A stretch of DNA of 64,000 nt, taken from Hydnum rufescens UP504. Taxonomy: Eukaryota > Basidiomycota > Agaricomycetes > Cantharellales > Hydnaceae. The position numbers and the translations under genes are program-made. Below are positions 47,460 through 57,914 of the stretch, in pieces (position 1 is the stretch's first letter; every line of letters begins with the position of its first letter). Below the pieces are notes generated by a model that was not told the DNA's origin, did not search any database, and saw only the letters and a list, made by a program, of their open reading frames with translations. The stretch is taken from the NCBI GenBank assembly GCA_014904985.1, contig MU128910.1, positions 164,339 to 228,338 on the forward strand. Direction: 5' to 3'.

Positions 47460-47984
47460 TTAATGCGCACGACGGGATTCCGCGATAATGGTAGACAGCT
47501 CTTCGAGCTTGCGCTTAGAGCGCAGAAGCGTGCCAAGCTGTAAAATAGTTGCGTGAAATGCGTATGTTAGGCACTGGATAAGCTGGATGATTTTATGGGG
47601 GGTTGGGGGATCACGTACTCTCTTCTTTGTCAATTTTCGCGCCTTCTTGTCCTATCAGAAGTACACAATTAAGCTGGAATTCCACCAAACGGATTGAGGC
47701 AGGAGACTTCCAAGTAATGATACGTACCTTGCTGTTTCGGAGCAATTCCATCACCCGGCGCTCGTATGGAGCATAGCCGGCCACTTCGCGAACGATTGAC
47801 TGCACCAGCTTTTGCTTTGGCGACCGAATGCCCTTCCGGTGACTTGGCTTCGCAGCCTTTTCGATGGGAGTTGTGGGGTGTCCCTTGTTAGCGCCAACGC
47901 GGAGGTCTACATCATCGGGTCATGAAGGGTTAAACGGCTTCTGAGCGCTGACGGAGGCGCTCGCCACTCACTTGTGCGAACCAT
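47460..47984 (-). CDS. RPL36: 60S ribosomal protein eL36
   Basis: Four exons (47984-47972, 47906-47728, 47651-47619, 47537-47460) sum to 303 nt and 100 residues. After the short first exon (MVRT) come NLRVGANKGHPTTPIEKAAK, then SHRKGIRSPKQKLVQSIVRE, VAGYAPYERRVMELLRNSK, DKKARKLTKKR and the C-terminal LGTLLRSKRKLEELSTIIAE. Length and sequence match eL36 throughout. It is a structural protein of the large subunit. A very short first exon ending just after the initiator region is typical of ribosomal protein genes in fungi. Introns are GT-AG with GTACGT and GTGAGT donors. Confidence 0.96.
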
Positions 47985-49093
47985 TTTGTCTTGAGTTTGT
48001 CGGAAGCAAATTGGAGCGGCCTTTCCCGATAAACTATGCAGCTGAGTGACCGTACCCATCGCTTGGTTCAGACTAGGTTGATGATGATGAGATACTGTAC
48101 TACCTGTGTTCGATTGTATTTCACGGGTTCGAGGGGCCCATGGTCCACCTTTGATATTCATGAATTATGTTCTCTGGCTTCCTCTGACGCCGCCAGGAAA
48201 GCTGTATGAAGGGTCCGCTCAGGGGCAGGCATCCATGACGAGCCTCGACATACAGGGTGCGGATATCACTGCGTTTTGACTCTTTCTTTCTTCTTGTTGC
48301 CTTCTGAGTGTTTCGACGACCAACCAAGGCCTTGCTTGTTTTTAATGCCCGTCTCTCAACACCCTGGCGATGGTTTATGGTTGCCTCGTGTCTTCAGGTG
48401 CTGCATCGTGGCACCCAGATCAGAATGACCGTCACCTGCCTATTAGGGATTTTGGGGGCCCTGCTGTTTGGGGAGGACAGGGATGGAGATTGTTTGAATT
48501 TGGAGACTAGCTTGTGGCTTCACCCTGTCCTCCCTCCTTCACCAAGTACCTGGACTACCGTACTCAAATGATAACAGTCTCCATGGTATACACATGACCT
48601 ATTGCCTTTCTGTGACTTCAAAGTTGCTCTGTCGTTCTGTAGCCTTCATAATATCAGCCGGTAATTATCCGCAAGGAGTTATAAAACCCAACATTTGTTG
48701 CGATTGATCATGATATGAGAGGGTTGTTCTTTCATAGGCTGCAAGTGGCCGGTAATTGCTGCTGTATGTGCATGCCCTTGAAGGTCAAATTTAGGCTTTG
48801 GTTCGCATTCTCCCCTTAACACTACTTGTTTAGGAATCTCGTTAGATTACTACCATAAAAGGTTGTGGCATCATCGTAAACTTGGGAAGACAAATCATGG
48901 CATGGAGAGGAATGGGGTTCCCAAAGTCGTGCAGTACGTGCCACAGTGTAGGGATCGAGCCTGATCTCGGCATATTATGAAGGGCTCTGGTGGTGGTGTG
49001 CAAGGAAATTGCCATTAGAAAACATATGAAAACGTCAGAAATGCTCGCTTGAACTTGACTCCTGCTTCTATCTTCTTCTTCGAATTCGCACCT
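47985..49093. other. Divergent promoter region eL36 / Argonaute, no gene
   Basis: About 1.1 kb between the minus-strand eL36 and the plus-strand Argonaute. Only short frames occur. The eL36 promoter must lie near 47985-48300. Confidence 0.5.
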
Positions 49094-52000
49094 ATGCCTC
49101 CTAAACAATATATCCCTGTCACCGCCCTCTGCTGGTCCTCCCATCAGTACCATCGGTGTGCGTCGCCCAGGGTATGCTCGAAATCTGCGACGCCTCCTGG
49201 CGTTGATCTGACTCGAGTTCGAATGTCACAGATTCGGTAGTGCGGGAAAACCGATTCGTGTCAAGACCAACCACTTCGTCGCTGAAATCCCCACGGCGGT
49301 GATTTCGCACTACGATGGTATGTCGAGTCACGACCAGGCGCCTTCAGTCAGTCACTGATTAATCCCGTGTTCTTTCCATTGTTTGTGTCCAGTGGGTAAG
49401 TGCTTCTTCGTTTAGTGATCTTGCTAATCGCGAGTACTGATGCCTCTGTAACAGTGATTCTGCCCTCTGAGAAGGCCCTTCCCGCCCGACTAAATGTCGA
49501 GATCATAACCACACTCCAGACGAAGATCGCGCCCCAGGTTTTCACACCCCGCGCTGTCTATGATGGACGCAAGAACCTTTTCGCTGCTCGTGAGCTTCCC
49601 TTCGGTCAGATGGGTGAAGTACGCATGCATCTCGCTCCCTGGTCCATCAACTGGACAACTGATGTCATTGTTCCCAGTTTGAAGTCACACTTTCTGGCCA
49701 GGCCCGAGGGCCCCGGGCCCGCCACTCTCTCCGTCCCGTCCGGTGGTAAGGGCCCCAAAGTCTACAGAGTCCGCCTCCAGAAGGTGGCAGAAATAAATCC
49801 AGAGTTTGTACCCCCCTTGTGTCTGCCTGATGCCACCCAATCCCCTAACCTTGATTCCTTGGAATCGATTTTCACCAGAACCCTCTCCCGATTCCTTGCT
49901 GGCAAGCAATCGCACGACAACTCGGTCCTAACTGCGATCACCGCCCTGAATGTCGTTATTCGAATGGAGCCCACGATGTTTGTTTTCTTCTCTCTCCTTT
50001 GTACTCCAGATAACTAACATGATCCACCCCCACTCTTTCTCCAGTAAGTGGCCTTTCAACGTGCGATCATTTTTCACCGATCGTGAGACGAAGGACATTG
50101 GAGCCGGGCTCGTTCTCTGGCGTGGTTACTTTCAGTCAGTGTTTCCTTGATTTATCTACTTCCCGGTTTCCCAGATGATTGGGGTAGTATGCGATAGTTT
50201 TTGACTCCATTGGTTACATCACTGTTTAGATCGGCTCGCCCTGCTCTGGGAAGGATGTTGATTAACATCGATATTAGTACTGGAACAATGTAGGTATCAA
50301 TAGCTCCTGGCTTCCCCTTTCAGTATATCCCTTGTCTTTCAATCCTCCTAGATCTTCACCTCTCTGACCCCACGCCACATCTACTAGGTTTAAACCAGGC
50401 CCACTCATTGAAGTTTGCCTTGATTTTTTCGGCTTTCCGGGACAGACAAAGCGTCTCCAGCCTCGACATGGCTTTCCAGACCGCGAACGACTCCGTTTAT
50501 CTCGCTTCTTGGCTGGGCTGCGCGTCACCACGCGCCACGCGGATCCCTCAGGCAGGACGTCTGGGGGTTTGCCTCGTGTCATCAAGAAGTTGAGCGATAA
50601 GGGGGCCCAGGATATGCGTTTCGCTCTCCGCGAAGGCGGCAGTAAAACCGTTGCTGCTTATTTCAAAGAGACGTATAACATCACCCTACAATTCCCTGAT
50701 ATAATCTGTATCGAGGTGAGACGATTCATTATTGTAGGGATTTCTCCGTGCTAATATTTTTGGACATAGGTTGGCTCGGGCGCGCTTATCCCCATAGAAC
50801 TTTGCGATGTCCCTCCCGGACAGATCATGCGGCGTCAAGTCCCGCCTGAGAAGACCAAAGAAGTACTTGAGTTCGCCACCAAGAAGCCCTCGGATCGTCT
50901 GCAGAGCATCGTCAATGGTCTCCAGGTTCGTGCATCACTATTAGGACACCTCAGCAACGTTGCCCTGCGCGGGTGGAGTCCTTGTCCTGACAGTTTTCTG
51001 CTCCAGGTATTGTCATATGGCCAGTCGGAGTATGTTCGACAATTTGGCATGACCGTTGATCGTGCGTATTGGCTTTGGATCATTGCGTAACTAGACTGAA
51101 CCTACGTTTCCCGGTATTGTGTCATCAGGTGACGGGGCGGGACCCCTTGAAATTAGTGGGCGAGTACTTCCGGCGCCTACTTTGAAATATGGAGCCGGCA
51201 GTCGCGAAGCCAGTATTGTCCCAAGGGATGGTGCATGGAATATGGTCGGCAAGAAGTTTTTCCAACCGTGCACAATTGTGGGCTGGTGTGTTGTTATCTT
51301 TGAGAGGCAACAGCGTTTCCCCGAGCAAGCCTGCCAGGATATGATCCAGGGCCTGATAAGGAGCACGCAAGAAGTCGGTACGTCAAGCGTTGTTCACGAT
51401 TGATGTTTAGACCCTCACATAGATTTGTTCTCGATTCCCCAGGTATTCAAGGTTTAGATGCTCAACCACTGATTAGATATGAAAATGGACAAGGCGATAT
51501 TACTGGTGTACGTACGTTTCTAGGCTTTTTTGAAAGCTTTGTGCTCATCATTTGCTCTTGACGGTTCCATAGGCAATGCGTGCCGTCGGCATGCAATTTC
51601 ACAGTGTGAAAAAGGCCTTCCCTTCTCTCATGGTTGTCATACTTCCAGAATCCGCCACGGATATCTACACCGCTGTCAAGCAGTGAGCTTTATTACTAGT
51701 TCTATTCTTGTCCAATGTCATTGCTCATTGTGGATCATGATACCTTTTCCGGAAGCTTCGGCGATATCCAAGTATGTTAGTTTGATCGTTCTCAGAAAAT
51801 ATCGTCCTTACGCATTTCCTGATCAACAGACCGGTGTCGCCACGCAGTGCTTGAAGAGTTCAAAGTGCTTCAGAGCGAAGCCTCAGTATTACGCCAATGT
51901 TTGTTTAAAGTGAGTTGTTTCTTGGACGCCGTATTCACAAATCATCTGATGTTGCTTTTGTAGGATTAATGTGAAGTTGGGCGGTATTAATACTGTGCCT

Positions 52001-53235
52001 GATCCCCGCTCGGTCCCATTCCTTACGGACCCAGCCAATCCCACGGTCGTTATGGGTGCCGATGTTATCCACCCTGCTCCCGGCTCAGATGGTCGTCCCT
52101 CGTTCACAAGTGTGGTCGGAAATGTCGATTCGGACACGTCCAAATACATCGCCACCACCCATGTCCAAACCTCCAGGCAAGAGATGATCGAGGATCTCGA
52201 GGAGATGACTACTGTGGGTTACCTCTTTCTTTCGTTCCGCTGCTGATGGTATAATCTAATAACAATATTTTGACAGTTCATCCTTTCGAAGTATATTGGC
52301 TACCGCAAGCAGAGGGAGAAGAAACCGAACTTCAACCCTAAGCGCATTATTTTCTACCGAGACGGAGTGTCTGAAGGTCAATTCAGGACTGTTCTCGAAA
52401 CGGAAGTCCCACGTATCAAAGGTGTGTGTTCATCGCTGTTGCGTGTTTTTATCTTGGGCCTGACATCGGTTCATTAGCTGCCTGTCAGAAGCTTGGAATA
52501 AATCCAATGCCTAAGATTACCGTCATCGTCGTCGGGAAACGCCATCATGTTCGGTTCTTTCCTCATCCGAATCAGGCCGACCGATCGGGTAACTGTCCTG
52601 CTGGGACCGTTATTGATCGGGAAGTCACTAATCCTGCCGAGTTTGGTGAGTTCAAAATGCTTTTGATGGAGGTTTCTCTTACGCAGATGGATATGATTAG
52701 ATTTTTATTTGCAATCTCACGGAGGACTGCTTGGGACCTCGCGCCCTGCACATTACAACGTGGTACGTCGGGTGTGATGTCGAGCTGATGTCCATTTGTT
52801 GATTTTGGGCTCTTCGCACAATTGCAGCTATTGGACGAGAACCAATTCCAGCCGGATGGTTTGCAACAACTCTCGTTCGCTCTTTGCCATGTATATGCTC
52901 GATCCACCCGTTCTGTCTCTATTCCGGCCCCCGTCTATTGTATGGTTGCATCATTGTTCGCTCTGAGGCCTGGCTGACAGAACTCCGACATGTAGATGCT
53001 GATATCGTCTGCGCTCGAGCCAAGAATCACGTAAGCGATCGTTTTCACAATTCTCTCTATGGGAGCTGTATGCTGAGGCACCCTCTTGCTTTAGTACGAT
53101 CCGAAACAGTCGCTGGAATTCTCGGAGGAAGCATCACAGATATCGGGTCACCAGGCTGCCGTTAGCCTGGATAAATTCCGGGTTGGGTTCAAGCCACTTC
53201 ATAATATTACCCAACTTACGATGTACTTTTCGTAA
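49094..53235 (+). CDS. Argonaute (AGO, QDE-2-like)
   Basis: About twenty exons encode some 900-950 residues with the full order N-L1-PAZ-L2-MID-PIWI. Landmarks are [19 protein letters not shown] (N), [19 protein letters not shown] and [17 protein letters not shown] (N/L1), [20 protein letters not shown] (PAZ end), [17 protein letters not shown] (L2) and [19 protein letters not shown] (MID). The PIWI slicer residues lie in [12 protein letters not shown], in RDGVSEGQ and in [14 protein letters not shown], where Asp takes the place of the more usual His. The protein ends in QLTMYFS. It binds small RNAs and cleaves or silences matching transcripts. A 3-nt exon (TGG, 49393-49395) is implied to give HYDVVILPSEK. 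The first ATG frame and the conserved start differ by one base near 49120-49130, so the extreme N-terminus is uncertain. All introns read are GT-AG. Confidence 0.93.
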
Positions 53236-53512
53236 TACGCACATTGCGCACATTCTTTTCTACTTCCCGCCATTGTCTAACTCCAGCTGCCGTCGTACTT
53301 GATCATCTGTTTTGTTGCCCTCTTTCGCCCAATCCATGTGTCTGAGCCTTCTTTCCTATGATGTCGTGATTCCTTCCGCATGTCTTCCCTTGTTCTTCAC
53401 CTTTGCTCTTCACCTTACTGTATTTTAACACTATCCATGAATCAAACCAAGAGTGACAACGGTGAGAGCGGAGTGGATGGAGGAAGATGAGCAACAAAAG
53501 GTGAAAAACAAG
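53236..53512. other. Argonaute 3' flank
   Basis: Less than 300 bp, no gene; separates Argonaute from the tRNA gene. Confidence 0.5.
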
Positions 53513-53593
53513 TGTCACTACCAGGAATCGAACCTGGATCGCCACGGACAAGTTGTCCACAACGTGGCGTCTTAACCATTGGACGATGGTGAC
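53513..53593 (-). tRNA. tRNA-His (GTG) with a 9-nt intron
   Basis: The minus strand folds as a tRNA. It has a seven-base acceptor stem with one A-C mismatch at pair 6-67, a D arm with AATGGTTAA, an anticodon stem CCACG/CGTGG and a TTC-type T arm (CCAGG, TTCGATT, CCTGG). The anticodon loop begins TTGTGG, giving anticodon GTG. The extra nine bases before the 3' side of the anticodon stem (ACAACTTGT) fit an intron at the standard place after base 37. The base before position 1 is G, as tRNA-His needs at its 5' end. The discriminator is A. Confidence 0.85.
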
Positions 53594-53868
53594 CCCGATT
53601 CCAAGAAGCTCTCAATGCCAATTTGAGGTCTTCTGCGTGCTGCGGAGCACGCGACGCGTGTTGATGGACGTTGCTGGACACGACGCGTGTTGCCGGCCAG
53701 GACGCGTGGTGCCGGCCGGCCGCGGATCAGATTGTATTGAGCACTGGCATTTATTATGCAAGCCAGAGGCGTCACCCCTGCATCCCAGATTGCACGTTGT
53801 CTCCTCTCCTCTCTCCCTGTTCTCCCTTGCGTCGAATCAACATATATCGCCTGAGATCGCTCGCTACC

Positions 53869-55623
53869 ATGGCCTCTATCGACGGCTCAGTCTCCAGCAC
53901 CGCCCATTCCATGGCATCGAATATCAAGCCCTCACGCGAGATCCCAAGCACGACACTGGGTAGGCCGTTTGCCTCTTGCACAGTCTCTTCTACTCCGATC
54001 TCCTTCCTGACGATGGTCCGGATGTGATTCAGAGAGCTTCAAGTTCTGGTGGGGGTCCAATGATAAGGCAGGAGCGATGAGTGAAGACAGGCTATTTTCC
54101 CGACTACCCTTCTACACCCCATCGTGGGACAAGAACTCCACTCCTTCTGGGGACATCACGGCTTCCGTGTCTAAAGTCGAGCTATCCACGCCTAAGCGGT
54201 TTCTCAATACCCTATCCATTCTTCCAACTTTATCGGACAAGGATAATTCTGCGTCTGCGCATACGCAAGCTCCGGTGCCATCAGCCACCGTTGTCCTTCC
54301 GGGTTACGGAGCTGGGATCGGCTTCTTTTATTTAAACTTCCCAAGTCTGGCTTCGTGGGTACGTCGCCGACGGACACCTGTTTATGCTGTCGATTGGTTG
54401 GGAATGGGCCGCAGTGCCCGGGTCCCGTTCTCCGTCAAAGCGAAGCGGGAGGATAATGTGGGACGAGCTACTGAAGCTGAGGCTTTCTTCATCGATGCGC
54501 TCGAGGAATGGCGCATCAAGCAAGGTTTGGAGCAGATGGCACTGATCGGACATTCTCTCGGTGCGTGGCGGTTTCCTTGGTTCTTTATCCAAGCATCGAG
54601 GCGGGGAGATGTGCAGCTGATGTCATCCCGTGAATATTGGTACAGGGGCTTATCTTTCGGCCGCTTACGCACTGCGTTACCCTGACCGCGTCTCGCGGCT
54701 CATCCTTCTCTCGCCATGCGGTATTCCTCAGAACAAGGACGCAATGGACGCGGACTCAGAATCCAATGACTCTGACTCGGTGAACGCACCTTCAATTCGA
54801 TCATCATCAGTAGACTCTGCAACACGCCAGGAGATTAAGAATCAACGAGCGGCCTTCAAAGCCAGGAGGAAGGATTTTGCCCAGAACCCGAACAAAGTTT
54901 TGCGATTTTTCTTCTGGGCATGGGAAACAGGATTGAGTCCGTTCCAGTTTGTCCGGTCGACACTCTTTTGGGGCCCCATGCTCGTCGGGAGGTACTCTTC
55001 GCGGCGATTCCCTCATTTACCAGAGGAAGACGTGCGGGATCTCCATGAATACCTTTGGCATATCACTTCAGCCAAGGGGTCAGGCGAATACAGCATATGT
55101 GAGTGTTTCGTCTCTGTCTCGACTCCTCGTCTGGGTTGTCCGACTTACTTGACAATATGTTCGGCCTCTGCTATTCCAAAGCCCATATCCTTACACCATC
55201 CATAGGCGCATACGCACGATACCCCCTTGTCGAACGAATCGACAAACTCAAAGTCCCAGTCACCTTTGTTTGTACGTAGAGACCCCGTCTTCTTTTTCTC
55301 TCCGCGTGCCGTCCAACCCGCCAGCGCACTCACACTCCACTTGGATGCTGTAGATGGCGACCACGACTGGATGGACCCTGAAGGAGGACGCGAGAGCGTG
55401 AAGAGACTCAAAGCTGCATCAAATCCCGACGCAAATATATACGTCGTCAAGGACGCCGGCCATCATGGTAATCGTTTCTGCCCAGCCGGCCGTTATTCGT
55501 TCGTTCGTTACTTGACGCCCCCTTTTTTTTCTTCTAGTTTACCTTGACAACCCATCTGTCGTCGATGAACTCATCCTTCGCGAGCTAGACCGCGTTCCCC
55601 AACGCCCCTCAACGCCCGTCTAA
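53869..55623 (+). CDS. ABHD4/5-type alpha/beta hydrolase (CLD1/ICT1/CGI-58 family)
   Basis: Six exons (53869-53959, 54033-54560, 54646-55098, 55206-55271, 55354-55467, 55538-55623) sum to 1338 nt and 445 residues. All introns are GT-AG. Conserved parts are FKFWWGSNDKAGAMSEDRLF, VVLPGYGAGIGFFYLNF (oxyanion side), VYAVDWLGMGRSAR and the nucleophile elbow GHSLG. Then YALRYPDRVSRLILLSPCGI, YGDHDWMD with the acid residue, and GHHVYLDNP holding the catalytic His. The final HHVYLD fits the H-x4-D motif of ABHD4/5 proteins. These enzymes act on phospholipids; the yeast relatives are cardiolipin phospholipase Cld1 and acyltransferase Ict1. A 60-residue Ser/Asp-rich insert lies between the elbow and the cap. 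Substrate is inferred. Confidence 0.9.
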
Positions 55624-56500
55624 TCATGCATGCTAGAGACCAAGGTCACTTCGCTTCATTTCACACTCAGATACCTACTATTATTCCGAAGGACAGTAAT
55701 ATTTCCTGTAGTCACGCTATTCATTCATAGAATTGCAGTATTGTTTATACCCTACCCCTTTCTCGTGCCCCGTGCGTGCCCGAATGTGGTGGTGTTGCCT
55801 CCTGACTTGATGGTGGGTGACAGACGAGGATTATCTGATCTGCTTGGCGATTTGTTAGGGAGAGACAAGTCCGGGGCTGGCGCATCGAACGCGGGGGGAT
55901 GTGTACGGATATGGTCGGTGGCTTTGATCTATCTAGACTCATAAGATTGCGGACACAAGGAGTGCTGATAACCCGCCAGGGCGTACGAGAAAGCTGTAAA
56001 CGAGTCACAAGGGGCGACGATGAAGACGATGGCAAACGAGAAAGAAAGACAAGAGGTGACGGGGCGAAGAGAGGGAGAAAGGATTAGTGCCTGTCAGTGG
56101 TTCCTCAGAATTTTCTTTGCGGCCGGAGGGTCTCATTCGTTCGGAAATCATTGGCAGACATACATCCTATGTGAATGTCAGCGAGCCTGCAACTGAAGAA
56201 CGACACCGGTCCTCTGGTATTAGTGGATAAGGTACACCCCCCCGTGCCAGTGATTCGGATTCGTGGGGATTAATGTACATACACGGCTGTACAGGGAAAC
56301 TCGAAACGATCGAACGAAAATGATCGGGTACATGGAAAACCAGAGGAAGGGCGGAGAGTGCGAGGTGAGGGGGGAGGGGCCGAAGAGATTCCCCCCGCGA
56401 ACGACCGTTAGTGATTTTAGCCTTGGTCATACAGGTCCTGTGTGGCGAGAATTAAATCATTAACACTTGAAAGTAGGGAACAGGACTTGCATAGTACCGT
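55624..56500. other. Intergenic, no gene recognised
   Basis: Short frames only; purine-rich in 55980-56090. Confidence 0.5.
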
Positions 56501-56845
56501 TCAGGCCCCATCGTGAGCGCTGACCTGGACGTCGAACCGGACCTCGATCGGCGGGTCGACGTGAACCTCGGTGTGCACATCGACCCTCACCTCGATATGG
56601 TGAGTGGTCGACGGGAGATACAGGTCTCTGAGCTTCAGCCACTTGAATTCTAGGTACGAATGGAATTCATGGGCAAGCGACAGATTCGAAGCGGTTCTGG
56701 TCAAGGATCGGTGCGAGTGACGCCGGCGACATCTAAGGGGAGGCAAGGTCAGAATAACAGGGGGTGTGGCGGCATATAGAAGGCCCGCAGGGTGCTCAGA
56801 AGTGAAGGTGGTACTGACTGTTCTAGGTATTGACGGCGTGTCCAC
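56501..56845 (-). CDS. Small unidentified protein with alternating beta-type C-terminus
   Basis: An ATG at 56845 (MDTPSIPRTVST) opens a 114-residue frame. Its second half reads well: RTASNLSLAHEFHSYLEFKW, then LKLRDLYLPSTTHHIEVRVD and VHVDPPIEVRFDVQV. The alternating hydrophobic and charged residues from about residue 88 to 110 suggest a long beta strand or hairpin. An intron using GTCAGT (56815) and an AG near 56736 is possible, so the first half may be noncoding. No family is recognised and no partner gene is evident. Confidence 0.35.
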   Translation of the reverse strand: MDTPSIPRTVSTTFTSEHPAGLLYAATPPVILTLPPLRCRRRHSHRSLTRTASNLSLAHEFHSYLEFKWLKLRDLYLPSTTHHIEVRVDVHTEVHVDPPIEVRFDVQVSAHDGA

Positions 56846-57914
56846 GACATTGGAAGATGATGGATGTTGTTAACGGTGAGGGGGAAAGGTGGGGTTGGAA
56901 CGAAAAGAACGGGGAAATCTCCCACGATTTATACCTACGAAATATGAGGGGGGACTTGAACATCACATCAAGTCTGAAGCGTATAAACGGGGGGGAGTTC
57001 ATTCCATCAGGGGGTTGACAAATATTGATCAATAATGAGTACCGGAGAGCCTCCTCCACGTCCACCCCCACCCCCCACGAAAAATTAGTGGCTTGGGCGG
57101 CATACATAGGATCAAGATCTCGGTCTTATCGAAAGTTTTCCCCAGGAGGTAGGATGAAACGTCGCCACCCGATGCCATGAAGCACTCCAATATCACCTGG
57201 GAAGAATTGGGGGGAGATAAGATCGAAATATATTGGAGCTGGGGTTGGATAATAGAAGTGGAATGTGTCTTCATTCGAGTTTGGATCGGCGGACCACCCT
57301 GTGCCTTCATTATTATTACTTAATTGTATTTCGCAAGCATCTGGACTATATGTATTGTAGTAAAGTGGTTAAGGACGCTGCGCACGATGCTGAAGAGACT
57401 ATACCGCTGAGCCAGACGCGTTAGGGAAATGAGATTGGTCTTTTTTGTTGGCTAGTCTCGGACAAGAGGGGATTCGAGAATTAGGGCCACACGTGGGAGT
57501 TGTAAGTGCTAAGGGAGTGTGAAGGTCGATTATGCGCCCAGACGATCATATCGAGAAAGAGATATCCAAAATACCCAACTTGCCGCCCGATCGCGGTACA
57601 TTTCCTGAGGGCGGTCAGATACGGATGCGAGGACATCATTGGCGCTCAGGAGAGGCCACATATCCTCATTAGTGAACGCTACAATATAAAATGATATCCT
57701 CCCCTTGATTATCAAGCGAGCGTGAGAAGATTCGGCGGATTGGAGAGCCCAAGATGGGATACATATAAAAGTGTCCTTATATTTGTTGGCGAGCCCAGGC
57801 TCGCTCTATAATATTTACAAGAGATCAGAGGAAATACATCAAAGTATGAGAATGTAGTGCCCGTAATACTGATAAGAAAAAGGTGGAATGTTCTCGGCGG
57901 GTCTCGGACAGCCT
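56846..57914. other. Intergenic, no gene recognised
   Basis: GC-poor with short frames. A TATA-like CATATAAAAG lies at about 57761-57770 and could be part of a long terminal repeat of the neighbouring copia remnant. Confidence 0.4.

Noticed and set aside
46946..47536. 196-codon minus-strand open frame
   Set aside because: It overlaps the eL36 last exon in another frame and has no family signal; a chance frame.
57350..57420. Possible tRNA (AGTGGTTAAGG)
   Set aside because: No T arm and no acceptor pairing.
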